Assembly (NCBI GenBank): GCA_949710005.1
Contig: OX453282.1
Coordinates: 14,578,009-14,642,008, forward strand
Length of the DNA: 64,000 bases
Origin: Ricordea florida
Lineage: Eukaryota; Cnidaria; Anthozoa; Corallimorpharia; Ricordeidae
Direction: 5' to 3'
The position numbers and the translations under genes are program-made. The notes beneath the pieces are model-generated. The model was not told where the DNA came from. It worked only from the letters and a program-made list of their open reading frames with translations, and ran no database searches. Shown here piece by piece: positions 1-6,933 of this stretch (its first letter is position 1; each line of letters opens with the position of its first letter).

Positions 1-29
1 GAATAATATATTTTTGAGACTCTGTTCAT
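1..29 (-). CDS. INT: Integrase, N-terminal 9 codons only
   Basis: Read on the minus strand from the ATG at 29-27, the window edge encodes MNRVSKIYYS. This corresponds to the start of the element B integrase (MMSKIFYSAEG). It is divergently arranged with the gene starting at 60, as in element B. The rest of the gene lies left of the window. Confidence 0.7.
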
Positions 30-59
30 TTAAAAATAAACAATTACCTTATAAATCAA

Positions 60-308
60 ATGGTAGCTGAGGAAGAAGAAATAAAATTTACCGAATACCA
101 AATTAATCTCATGAAAAAAATCATTAGGAAAAAAATTCTGTATATGGAAGATGGCGATCAGATTTTTAATATTATGATTTTAATTCCAGACGCAAGAGAG
201 GGTTTATTAAAACATATGTCCAAGTTAGAAAAAAGTAGGGCAAAACAGGCGGTAAGGTTTTCTAAAAAACATATTTCAAATTTAGGAAATAGGACAACTC
301 AGGTTTAA
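60..308 (+). CDS. Small conserved Polinton protein (82 aa), function unknown
   Basis: This is a small acidic-then-basic protein, MVAEEEEIKFTEYQ..., with no recognised domain. Its counterpart in element B is 63 aa. The two match closely over residues 1-52 and at the C-terminal GNRTTQV/ENRTTQV. Element A carries about 19 extra residues (SKLEKSRAKQAVRFSKKH region) between them, so the C-terminal half is dispensable or variable. It is the first gene of the plus-strand capsid block and lies divergent to the integrase. A TTTAAAA box at 29-35 sits 24 nt before the ATG. I cannot assign a function. Confidence 0.7.
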   Translation: MVAEEEEIKFTEYQINLMKKIIRKKILYMEDGDQIFNIMILIPDAREGLLKHMSKLEKSRAKQAVRFSKKHISNLGNRTTQV

Positions 309-338
309 AGATTAACCAAAGTATCTTATAAATTTACA

Positions 339-1580
339 ATGACGTCTGAAAAAATTAACCCAAATAGAATTCCCAAAGAACCCTTTGGCTTGAAAGCAGA
401 ATCAACCCTAAATCGAATTACTCTAAATCCATCCTCAGCAAGCCCAGGAGAAACATTATATATAAATATTCCGAAACTCGCGGAGAATTTGGTGATTGTG
501 CCCGGAAGCGTATCTCTTTTATTTGATTTAGATGTCGAGGGCCATGCCAATAACACAGTTGTGAATAATCTGGGTCGTAATCTTGTAACCAGACTGAAAG
601 TTCTTTTTGGAGGAGAAACATTGCAAGATACTCAAGGATATGATTTATTTCAAACATATCATGATTTATTCTTGACCGAAGAAGAGCGCGAAGATAGATT
701 AAAACAAGGTATTTCCTCACTAAATATTAGAAAAATTAGAACAAAATCTGGAGATATGAAAACGCAAGACGTAAAGGAAGTTGCCCTCGCCAACGTACAT
801 GGAACAAAGTATAGAATACCGATAAATCATCCTATTCTAAACGATCATGGTGTTTTTTACCCAAAAGCGCTGGAAAATCATCTTATATTTGAGATTACAC
901 TTGCCCCGATCGCCAATATTCTTATTTATTCTGATACAACCAAAGCGCCATCGTATTCTATTAAAAACCTAGAGTTAGAATATTCTTCTATTTCTAGCGA
1001 ATACTTGGCCCGCGAGGCTCAAGCAGCTTATCAAATCGGCAAAGGATTCTTTTATGAAAATGTTACTTTACACAAAACTTTTACCTTTTCCATTGGCGGT
1101 GATGGCGTTATTAATCAGCATATTAATTTACCGAGAAGATCAATGACGGGAATATTGTTTTTGTTTTTAACCCCTCAAGCTGCGGGAGCAAGAGATTCTG
1201 AAAATTTTTATAATCCGGGAATATCTTCCGTTGAAATCGATGTTGATGGCGTACCAAATAGAATATACTCTAGGGGAATGATTCCATCCGATCTTTGGGA
1301 ATCCGTGAAGAAAAGATTCCGACCAACGGGAGGAGAACAAATTTCTTTGAAAGAAAAAGAATTTTACGCGGATAAGTTTGCTCTTTGGGTTGACACTAGA
1401 ACGCATCCGGATAATGGAATTCATGGGGGAGGGCTTGCTCTAAATAACACGCATGACGGCGTAAAAATAGAAATTAAGAGGAAACAGAGCGGATCAGGAA
1501 CCATAACTTGTCATATGTTTGTCGTGGCCGATGCAATGATGGAGATTATGAATTCAGGTTTGAGATCAATTAAGTACTGA
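339..1580 (+). CDS. Probable major capsid protein, double jelly-roll type
   Basis: The protein has 413 residues, rich in beta-strand-like segments. The pattern matches what I know of Polinton/adintovirus double-jelly-roll capsid proteins: an N-terminal beta hairpin with VPGSVSLLFDL near residues 52-62, a conserved FGGETLQDTQGYDLFQTY segment at about 89-106, and a C-terminal strand ending in MFVVADAMMEIMNSGLRSIKY-like residues. It sits directly before the packaging ATPase, the usual place for the MCP. The element B copy is 412 aa and nearly identical, differing mainly around residues 131-150 and by one deleted residue near 332. A TTTAAAG box at 304-310 lies 28 nt before the ATG. The assignment is by pattern and context; a structure-based search would settle it. 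Confidence 0.65.
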   Translation: MTSEKINPNRIPKEPFGLKAESTLNRITLNPSSASPGETLYINIPKLAENLVIVPGSVSLLFDLDVEGHANNTVVNNLGRNLVTRLKVLFGGETLQDTQGYDLFQTYHDLFLTEEEREDRLKQGISSLNIRKIRTKSGDMKTQDVKEVALANVHGTKYRIPINHPILNDHGVFYPKALENHLIFEITLAPIANILIYSDTTKAPSYSIKNLELEYSSISSEYLAREAQAAYQIGKGFFYENVTLHKTFTFSIGGDGVINQHINLPRRSMTGILFLFLTPQAAGARDSENFYNPGISSVEIDVDGVPNRIYSRGMIPSDLWESVKKRFRPTGGEQISLKEKEFYADKFALWVDTRTHPDNGIHGGGLALNNTHDGVKIEIKRKQSGSGTITCHMFVVADAMMEIMNSGLRSIKY

Positions 1581-1637
1581 CCAAAGGGAAGAACCTGACC
1601 TAAATTTAAAAAAACATTTAGTTATGATACAAAAATC

Positions 1638-2264
1638 ATGGAAGATTTGAGAGATAAAATACCATTTCATTGTATTATAACTGGACCCACAAATTGCGGA
1701 AAAACAAAGTACTTAATTGGTCAGCTCCGAGGACATTTCCGGAAAGTTTTTGAATATATTGTTTTAATTTGCCCGACTTATTCTAAAAATAAAACTTATC
1801 ATAATTTCGCTCGGGGAGATAAAAAATTCTTTGTATTATCCCCGGATTCAAGTAATGAGGACGAGATCAATGAATTGCTGAATGATTGCCAAACTTTATT
1901 CTCCGGAACAAATACTTTAATAATTTTAGATGATTGCGCCGTATCTACGGATCTGAAGAAAAGATCGAATAAGTTCATAGATTTAGCATTCTCCGGAAGA
2001 CATCACGGATTATCACTTTGGGTTCTAACCCAGCAATTAACATCCATAGCAAAACCATTCCGGGAAAATGTTGCCTGCGTTGTTACTTTCCATAATCCAT
2101 CTCAGAAAGGCATGAAAATGTTTTTCGAAGATTACGGCGGCGATTTGGATTCTGAATTGGGGAAAAAGTTTGTAAAACTCCTGAAAACTGAAAAATATTC
2201 TAGGTTATGTTTATCTTTGCGATATCCATTTAATTGCTATTTAGAGATACCAGAAGTGATTTAA
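1638..2264 (+). CDS. ATP: Genome-packaging ATPase (A32/FtsK-HerA type)
   Basis: This 208-aa P-loop ATPase should pump the element's DNA into capsids. Walker A is GPTNCGKT at residues 16-23. Walker B is LIILDDC at 94-100. A sensor-like VLTQQ follows at 129-133, preceded by the SGRHHGLSLW segment typical of A32-like viral packaging ATPases. The length is normal for Polinton ATPases. A TTTAAAA box at 1605-1611 precedes the ATG by 26 nt, after the capsid gene with a 57-bp gap. The next gene starts 5 nt after its stop and lacks its own box, so the two are probably on one transcript. The element B copy differs by only a few residues. Confidence 0.85.
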   Translation: MEDLRDKIPFHCIITGPTNCGKTKYLIGQLRGHFRKVFEYIVLICPTYSKNKTYHNFARGDKKFFVLSPDSSNEDEINELLNDCQTLFSGTNTLIILDDCAVSTDLKKRSNKFIDLAFSGRHHGLSLWVLTQQLTSIAKPFRENVACVVTFHNPSQKGMKMFFEDYGGDLDSELGKKFVKLLKTEKYSRLCLSLRYPFNCYLEIPEVI

Positions 2265-2269
2265 CAAAT

Positions 2270-2800
2270 ATGACAAAGCCAGAAGATTACATTGAAGAAA
2301 ATACCGACCGACCGACAGAAAAATCTGAAGATGGCGAACTTGAAATAAAACAAGAATCACTGGCCATTCTCGCTGTTCTCGGGACCACAAAAGAATATTT
2401 GGGGGTTGAAATGAGTCTGGGAGATGTAAAGAAATTATCCGCAAAAGATGTTGAAAAATATTTTAATCGTTATCAATCGGTAATGGGTAAGAAAATTAAC
2501 GGAGGATTGGTAGATTCTTCCCTAGAATTAGTTTCCAAACTTATTTCGTATTTAGTTCCGGTAGATGACATAGATGCTCTTTGCGATGATTTGAAGAAAG
2601 ATAATTTGGTTAATCGAGAATTAACAAACTTTGTAGGTCTCTTGGCATTAAAAGGAGGAAGACTGACAGCACTTGCTAGCGGGGTCTTTCAGGTTGCTAA
2701 ACACGTGAAATTCAACAAAAATCAGCAATTTCTAAGAGAAGAACCAGTTAATAGTAGCACAACTGACCAGGATACTAAGCAATCTGCTGAAGGGTATTAA
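2270..2800 (+). CDS. Conserved helical Polinton protein, function unknown
   Basis: I chose the ATG at 2270 (MTKPEDYIEE) rather than an upstream ATG at 2234 inside the ATPase gene, because the element B homologue starts at the equivalent place (MAKVEDYINQ). The 176-aa product has an acidic N-terminus, a predicted all-helical core (residues about 35-150, with EKYFNRYQ and GKKINGGLVDSSLELVSKL) and a variable, low-complexity tail. No domain is recognised. It follows the ATPase by 5 nt with no TCTAAA/TTTAAA box of its own, suggesting co-transcription with it. Confidence 0.7.
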   Translation: MTKPEDYIEENTDRPTEKSEDGELEIKQESLAILAVLGTTKEYLGVEMSLGDVKKLSAKDVEKYFNRYQSVMGKKINGGLVDSSLELVSKLISYLVPVDDIDALCDDLKKDNLVNRELTNFVGLLALKGGRLTALASGVFQVAKHVKFNKNQQFLREEPVNSSTTDQDTKQSAEGY

Positions 2801-2837
2801 AAAGATCTAAAAACTTATCTGCGGCATCTAAATAACA

Positions 2838-3239
2838 ATGTCTGAACAAACTGAACAAGGTGCGGAGCAAATTACAGCCGATCCCAAACCAGATACTAAA
2901 AAGAAGGAGAAGGATCCCAAAAAGGTCGCCGCTGGAAAGAAATTAGCGGAATATAATAAAAAAGCAAAAGAAGCATTAGCCAGAGAGATGAAAAATGAAG
3001 AAGAACCGAAAACTTCGGAGAATAATGATTATAAATCGTGGCTTCCAGAGTTATCTTTTGCCACTGTTTTATCCGTTGTCGGATTAGTTTTTACAGGATT
3101 TGATCTTTTTATGAGATATAAGGAAAAAGCCAGAGATGAATATTCAAATAGGATAGCTGATTTATCCCAAGTTCCTCAATTACCTCAACCGAAAAAGATT
3201 CCATTTTCTGCAACTCCAAAATCTTTGGGGATGGAATAA
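2838..3239 (+). CDS. Single-pass membrane protein, Lys/Glu-rich, Polinton-specific
   Basis: The 133-aa product begins with a highly charged region (residues 10-60, KKKEKDPKKV and KKAKEALARE) predicted to be helical or coiled. One hydrophobic segment follows at about 72-92 (FATVLSVVGLVFTGFDLFM), then a short tail ending in a Pro-rich stretch, QVPQLPQPKKIP. A TCTAAAA box at 2806-2812 is 25 nt before the ATG. The element B copy is 136 aa. It is probably a virion membrane or scaffold component, judged only from topology and its place in the capsid block. Confidence 0.65.
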   Translation: MSEQTEQGAEQITADPKPDTKKKEKDPKKVAAGKKLAEYNKKAKEALAREMKNEEEPKTSENNDYKSWLPELSFATVLSVVGLVFTGFDLFMRYKEKARDEYSNRIADLSQVPQLPQPKKIPFSATPKSLGME

Positions 3240-3286
3240 TTGCACAAAAGTCATTTAAAAGTTTCATATTGGTACAGTAAAAAATT

Positions 3287-3505
3287 ATGTCAACAGAAAA
3301 CAAACTTGTGAAAACTGTAACTGATTCAGCTGTGGTTATCGGATTAAGCGCGGGGGTTGGGTATGTGGCAAAAAAGATGATGAAAGAATCATTTTTGAGT
3401 GATCCGTCCATGAGTATTACAAATTACGCAAAATGGGTTGCAGTATTATCCGGGAGCATGTATCTTAAAACATATTTAGAGGATCAAAAGATTTTACCAA
3501 AATAA
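3287..3505 (+). CDS. Small membrane protein, two hydrophobic segments
   Basis: This 72-aa protein has hydrophobic stretches at about 12-29 (AVVIGLSAGVGYVAKK) and 47-63 (AKWVAVLSGSMYL), with a short charged linker. A TTTAAAA box at 3254-3260 lies 26 nt before the ATG. The stop codon is one base from the ATG of the next gene, which has no box at the usual distance, so the pair is probably translated from one mRNA. In element B the two genes overlap as TAATG. No family is recognised. Confidence 0.65.
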   Translation: MSTENKLVKTVTDSAVVIGLSAGVGYVAKKMMKESFLSDPSMSITNYAKWVAVLSGSMYLKTYLEDQKILPK

Positions 3506-3506
3506 A

Positions 3507-3905
3507 ATGGCATTAGCATCAGTAGCAATGATGGGGATAGGCGCAATATTTAATGCAACAGCATTTACTGGAGGAAATATGCTCGCAAAATATATAATGG
3601 GGAGAAAAGTGGATACGGAAAAAATACGACACGACAAAGCAATGGAAAAATATCAAAGGGATTACACAGCGTACCAGGAAAAAAGACAAAAAATGCTTGA
3701 TTGGAAAATGAAGAAAAAGGAAGAAAAATATCAAGCATCAAAAAATATTTCGGCTACAAATCAGGCTTTTGAATTGTACGGGCAAATGGCGGAACCTAAA
3801 TTCTCTGATTATTACAAACCAAGCGATGATCAAAAGACTGGAGAAATGATATATGTCGGGGCAGGAATGCTGGGATTGGGTTACGCGGTAAGTAAATTAT
3901 TATAA
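3507..3905 (+). CDS. Membrane-anchored coiled-coil protein
   Basis: The 132-aa product starts with a Gly/Ala/Met-rich hydrophobic segment (residues 2-20, ASVAMMGIGAIFNATAF). A long charged helix follows at about 35-85 (EKIRHDKAMEKYQRDY, KMKKKEEKY), and it ends in a second hydrophobic segment (114-132, MIYVGAGMLGLGYAVSKLL). This N- and C-terminal membrane arrangement with a central coiled coil is conserved in element B (41013-41411). It is the last gene of the rightward block and ends 6 nt before a hairpin. Confidence 0.65.
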   Translation: MALASVAMMGIGAIFNATAFTGGNMLAKYIMGRKVDTEKIRHDKAMEKYQRDYTAYQEKRQKMLDWKMKKKEEKYQASKNISATNQAFELYGQMAEPKFSDYYKPSDDQKTGEMIYVGAGMLGLGYAVSKLL

Positions 3906-3911
3906 ATTATT

Positions 3912-3945
3912 TTGTTATGTAACCAATAATTGGGTTATATAACAT
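3912..3945. terminator. Conserved 3' hairpin between convergent genes
   Basis: The arms TGTTATGTAACC (3913-3924) and GGGTTATATAACA (3932-3944) can pair across a short AT loop, with one mismatch or wobble. It lies between the stop codons of the genes at 3905 (+) and 3958 (-), so it could serve both transcripts. Five further copies occur at gene 3' ends in the two elements. Confidence 0.6.
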
Positions 3946-3957
3946 AAGTTATTATGA

Positions 3958-4860
3958 TTAGTTATCCACCAAATTAAAACTCCACCCGAAGCCTCCGTCT
4001 CGCTTTCCGGGAGAGGAGTAAGGGGAAATTGCAGAACAAGCATTTTCATTTTCACTTTCACTTTCATTATCATAACCAATATAAGAAGAAGCAGATTCTC
4101 CGTCAGAAATAATTACTTCGGGATTATATTTTCTGCGGGGAGCCAATCTTTTAATTTCTTTTTTCGTTTCGACAAGGGCATCATAAAGTTTTACCTGCAG
4201 ATAAATACCTCTTCTATTAATAAATATTGATTCAATTTTGATAGAACACTCTGCGTAGCAACCTTTATTAATTAAATCTTGAGGATTTATTGTTTCATTG
4301 CAATCCTTACTTCTAATATCATAAAATTTTGTAAGAAATTCTCCTTGTTTATACGAAATTAATTTGGGGTATAATGTTGGTCCCCTATCTGGAACTCTCT
4401 GCATATAAGGTTTGTTTTTACCATCTTCTATTTTTTCCATTTTCCAATAGAGAGGATTTAAACCTTCCTTTGGTCTGGTGAGATCAGATCTTTCCAGCTC
4501 AAATCTATCAATTTCTTCTTTATTTTTTATAATATGGTCAATGCAACAATCTACTATTTCATTAAATTTTTCTACCCATTCTTTTTCTTCATCGGTGGGC
4601 CTATTTCCGCTCCATAAACATAAAGGAAAACAATAATCTGAAAAACCTTTAGAAACTCCGAATGAATACAAGCGACCAGTTTTAATAACTAATTCTCCTT
4701 TAGTTCCATCTTCATTTCTTGAATAAATTTTAATGCGCTTAAATTCTACTTTTGGTTTGCTATTTGGAACTTCTCCCAAAATTGGTTTAGAAAAAATCAT
4801 CCTTTCTCTTGGTTTGTAATTATTAATATCTTCTATTAGTTTTGTGTTTTCGTTGATCAT
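3958..4860 (-). CDS. Putative ssDNA-binding protein resembling an NCLDV family
   Basis: The 300-aa protein has a conserved core: GELVIKTGRLYSFGV (about 55-69), a PLCLW motif, NPLYWK, a GPTLYPKL motif, and IKIESIFI followed by YLQVKLYDA. From memory this series matches the DUF2738/DUF5871-type putative single-stranded DNA-binding proteins of nucleocytoplasmic large DNA viruses. The C-terminus is acidic and Ser-rich, then ends in an aromatic tail (GGFGWSFNLVDN), as in SSBs that recruit partners through the tail. The tail is identical in element B although the acidic linker differs. It would act in element DNA replication with the protein-primed polymerase. A TTTAAAA box lies 30 nt upstream on the minus strand. 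The gene is antiparallel to its neighbours. Assignment to the family is by recall, not by search. Confidence 0.55.
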   Translation of the reverse strand: MINENTKLIEDINNYKPRERMIFSKPILGEVPNSKPKVEFKRIKIYSRNEDGTKGELVIKTGRLYSFGVSKGFSDYCFPLCLWSGNRPTDEEKEWVEKFNEIVDCCIDHIIKNKEEIDRFELERSDLTRPKEGLNPLYWKMEKIEDGKNKPYMQRVPDRGPTLYPKLISYKQGEFLTKFYDIRSKDCNETINPQDLINKGCYAECSIKIESIFINRRGIYLQVKLYDALVETKKEIKRLAPRRKYNPEVIISDGESASSYIGYDNESESENENACSAISPYSSPGKRDGGFGWSFNLVDN

Positions 4861-4963
4861 TTTATTATACTTTTATTTTATATTTTTTCTTTTTAAATAT
4901 CATTTTTTCTTTTATTTCCGACACAAGGTAATCTAAAGATTTCATACTGATGAGTAAAAAATC

Positions 4964-6178
4964 ATGGCAACATTACCAGAAGTACCGGGCGAGGATCCCA
5001 TTGGATTGGGGGAAGAAGATCCTGATGATGATGATGATGAATATAGTCAACTACTTGGTAGAAAACCATCAAAAATACCAGTTCGAGTAACATCTACAAC
5101 CAGAGGTGAAAGGAATTATGAGAATGAGGGGGCAAGACCTAAAACACAATTACCAAGCAAAGAAATAGATATTCCTGGTATGGAAAATGAAAGAAAACAA
5201 GTGCAGAGAGATATTTTAAATAAATTTCCAGAAGCTGAAACTAAAATATTTTTGTACAAATATGATGAGTTGGGTAAAATCATAGTTGCAATCAAACGAA
5301 CAAATTCTGTATGGCATTATTTATTCGATGAAAATGGTGATATTAATAAAAAACTCCCTGCCACCATATTGAATGCTCTTGGTAAAAAATCAGGAGAAGT
5401 TGTTCAGGCAGGCGATGATCTTTTATCCCAATTAAATGAAAAAAATGAAGAAATTAGGGATTTGCGCAATGCATTAGATGGTTTAAGAGCAGTAGCGGAA
5501 ACAAGCAAATTCGAAATAGATCGATATGTTTCAATTGAAAAAGAATTGATGGGTATTATTGAACGAAATCAAACCACAATCGCTGAAAAAGATAGTTATT
5601 TAGAAGCCGCAGTTAGACAGAAAGTTGCAGCAAAACAATATGCGGAAACTTTACTTAATGATTTGAAAGAACTCAAAACCGAGAATGAAAAGGGTAAGAA
5701 AGATTTGGCTAGCTTGAAAAATATTGAACAAAGTCGGGATAGGTTAGCAAAAAGGGTTGAAACTTACGATGAACTATCGAGAAGACAGTTAATATTAAAC
5801 GAAGAAGAAATGGCAGATATTAGAGAAAAAAATGATGAAATACTTAAAAATATGTCATTACGTGATCGACTAAAGTATTTATTCAAAAAGTATGGTTTTA
5901 CAGTTTTTGCTGTTCTAAGTGCGGTGGGTGCCATCATTGGGGTTATAGTTTCTAATCTTTCAAAGGGTTTATCTACTTTGGGAAGGGGAGTTGGAAAGGG
6001 ATTAAAAACTTTAGGCAAAAAACTAGGTGAAATATTACCCGGGATGGTTGGCGCAATAGTTAGCTTTCTTTTCAAAACAGCTGGCGAGGTTATTGGATTT
6101 TTAGGTAAAAATGCTTGGTTATTGATAATGGCTGTGGTTCTATATTTTGTGGAAAGTATAAAAAAGAAGAGAAAGTAA
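4964..6178 (+). CDS. Coiled-coil membrane protein, 404 aa
   Basis: Regions in order are: an acidic N-terminus (18-27, Asp-rich) with a conserved LLGRKPS motif; a small globular region (about 87-147, FPEAETKIFLYKYDELGK and VWHYLFDENGDIN); a long coiled coil (about 151-300); a hydrophobic helix (311-332, GFTVFAVLSAVGAIIGVIV); an amphipathic Gly/Lys/Leu stretch (333-355); and two more hydrophobic helices (359-397) before a KKKRK tail. The element B homologue (429 aa) has a diverged, longer N-terminus, while the membrane region is almost unchanged. A TCTAAAG box at 4932-4938 is 25 nt before the ATG. The topology fits a virion membrane, spike or membrane-remodelling component; this is inference. 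Confidence 0.65.
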   Translation: MATLPEVPGEDPIGLGEEDPDDDDDEYSQLLGRKPSKIPVRVTSTTRGERNYENEGARPKTQLPSKEIDIPGMENERKQVQRDILNKFPEAETKIFLYKYDELGKIIVAIKRTNSVWHYLFDENGDINKKLPATILNALGKKSGEVVQAGDDLLSQLNEKNEEIRDLRNALDGLRAVAETSKFEIDRYVSIEKELMGIIERNQTTIAEKDSYLEAAVRQKVAAKQYAETLLNDLKELKTENEKGKKDLASLKNIEQSRDRLAKRVETYDELSRRQLILNEEEMADIREKNDEILKNMSLRDRLKYLFKKYGFTVFAVLSAVGAIIGVIVSNLSKGLSTLGRGVGKGLKTLGKKLGEILPGMVGAIVSFLFKTAGEVIGFLGKNAWLLIMAVVLYFVESIKKKRK

Positions 6179-6216
6179 CAAATTTAAAGATATCACGGCG
6201 ATCAGTAAAATACAAT

Positions 6217-6819
6217 ATGGATGACTACAATAAAATTTATCCTCAATTACCGACCGCCCTTAATAATACAGATCCGGTTAATTTCAGACTGCAAAAATCA
6301 AGCGAAGTATTACAAAATCTAGAGAAAGAAATTAAACATTACGAAGAAGTAAGGAAAAAATATAATAGGGCGAGAGGAATATGTACAAAAATTAGTATTT
6401 CTGGAGGATTGATTTCAGTTATTCTATCAGCAAGCGGTTTAGGAACTTCTCTCACAGGTTTTGGAGCTATTGTCGGTGTGCCTTTGGGTGTTGTTGGCGG
6501 GGTTTTTGGCGGATTATCGATTGGATTCGGTTATGCAGCAAAAAAACTTTCTGGAAAAGTTAGTAAACACGAACAAACCGTTGCAATTGCAAAATCAAAA
6601 TTAAACACCATTAACGATTTAGTTTCAAAAGCTCTGAAAGATAATTCTATATCAGATCAAGAATTTTCCATAATTTTGGTGGAATTGGAAAAGTTTCAAA
6701 AACTGAAACAGGAGGTTCGCCAAAAATTCAGAAAAGATTCAGAAAAAAACTTCGACATGAGTATTATAAGGAAGAAAGTCCGAGAAGATCTGTTAAAAGA
6801 ACTTACCGGAGGTCATTAA
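6217..6819 (+). CDS. Membrane protein with Gly-rich hairpin and coiled coils
   Basis: The start at 6217 (MDDYNKIYPQL) was chosen over the in-frame upstream ATG at 6115. The upstream ATG lies inside the preceding gene, and a TTTAAAG box at 6183-6189 sits 27 nt before 6217. The 200-aa product has a short coil (27-52), a Gly-rich hydrophobic double segment (58-108, ISVILSASGLGTSLTG and VVGGVFGGLSIGFGYA) and a long C-terminal helix region (115-195) containing NDLVSKALKDNSISDQEF. The hydrophobic hairpin between helices recalls membrane-inserting or pore-like proteins, but I cannot name a family. It is strongly conserved in element B. Confidence 0.65.
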   Translation: MDDYNKIYPQLPTALNNTDPVNFRLQKSSEVLQNLEKEIKHYEEVRKKYNRARGICTKISISGGLISVILSASGLGTSLTGFGAIVGVPLGVVGGVFGGLSIGFGYAAKKLSGKVSKHEQTVAIAKSKLNTINDLVSKALKDNSISDQEFSIILVELEKFQKLKQEVRQKFRKDSEKNFDMSIIRKKVREDLLKELTGGH

Positions 6820-6880
6820 AATTTGTTTACGAGAAAACGGAAGTTGGTTGCAATTGTTTCGCCGGCATTAATTGATTTTA

Positions 6881-6933
6881 CATCTTATTCTTAATCTAAA
6901 GATCAGAAAAATTGGAAAACAAAGAATAAGATG
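6881..6933 (+). promoter_or_regulatory. Promoter box enclosed by 12-bp inverted repeat
   Basis: CATCTTATTCTT (6881-6892) and AAGAATAAGATG (6922-6933) are perfect inverted repeats. The right arm contains the ATG of the 537-aa gene. The TCTAAAG box (6895-6901) lies in the loop. The whole noncoding stretch of about 110 bp appears identical in element B (44374-44484), unlike the surrounding coding DNA. Confidence 0.6.

Noticed and set aside
2234-2269. Upstream ATG for the helical protein after the ATPase
   Set aside because: It lies in the ATPase gene, and the element B homologue starts at the later position.
6115-6216. Longer N-terminus for the Gly-rich hairpin protein (and the same at 43666)
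   Set aside because: The extension overlaps the previous gene in another frame, and the promoter box sits 27 nt before the internal ATG at 6217/43768.
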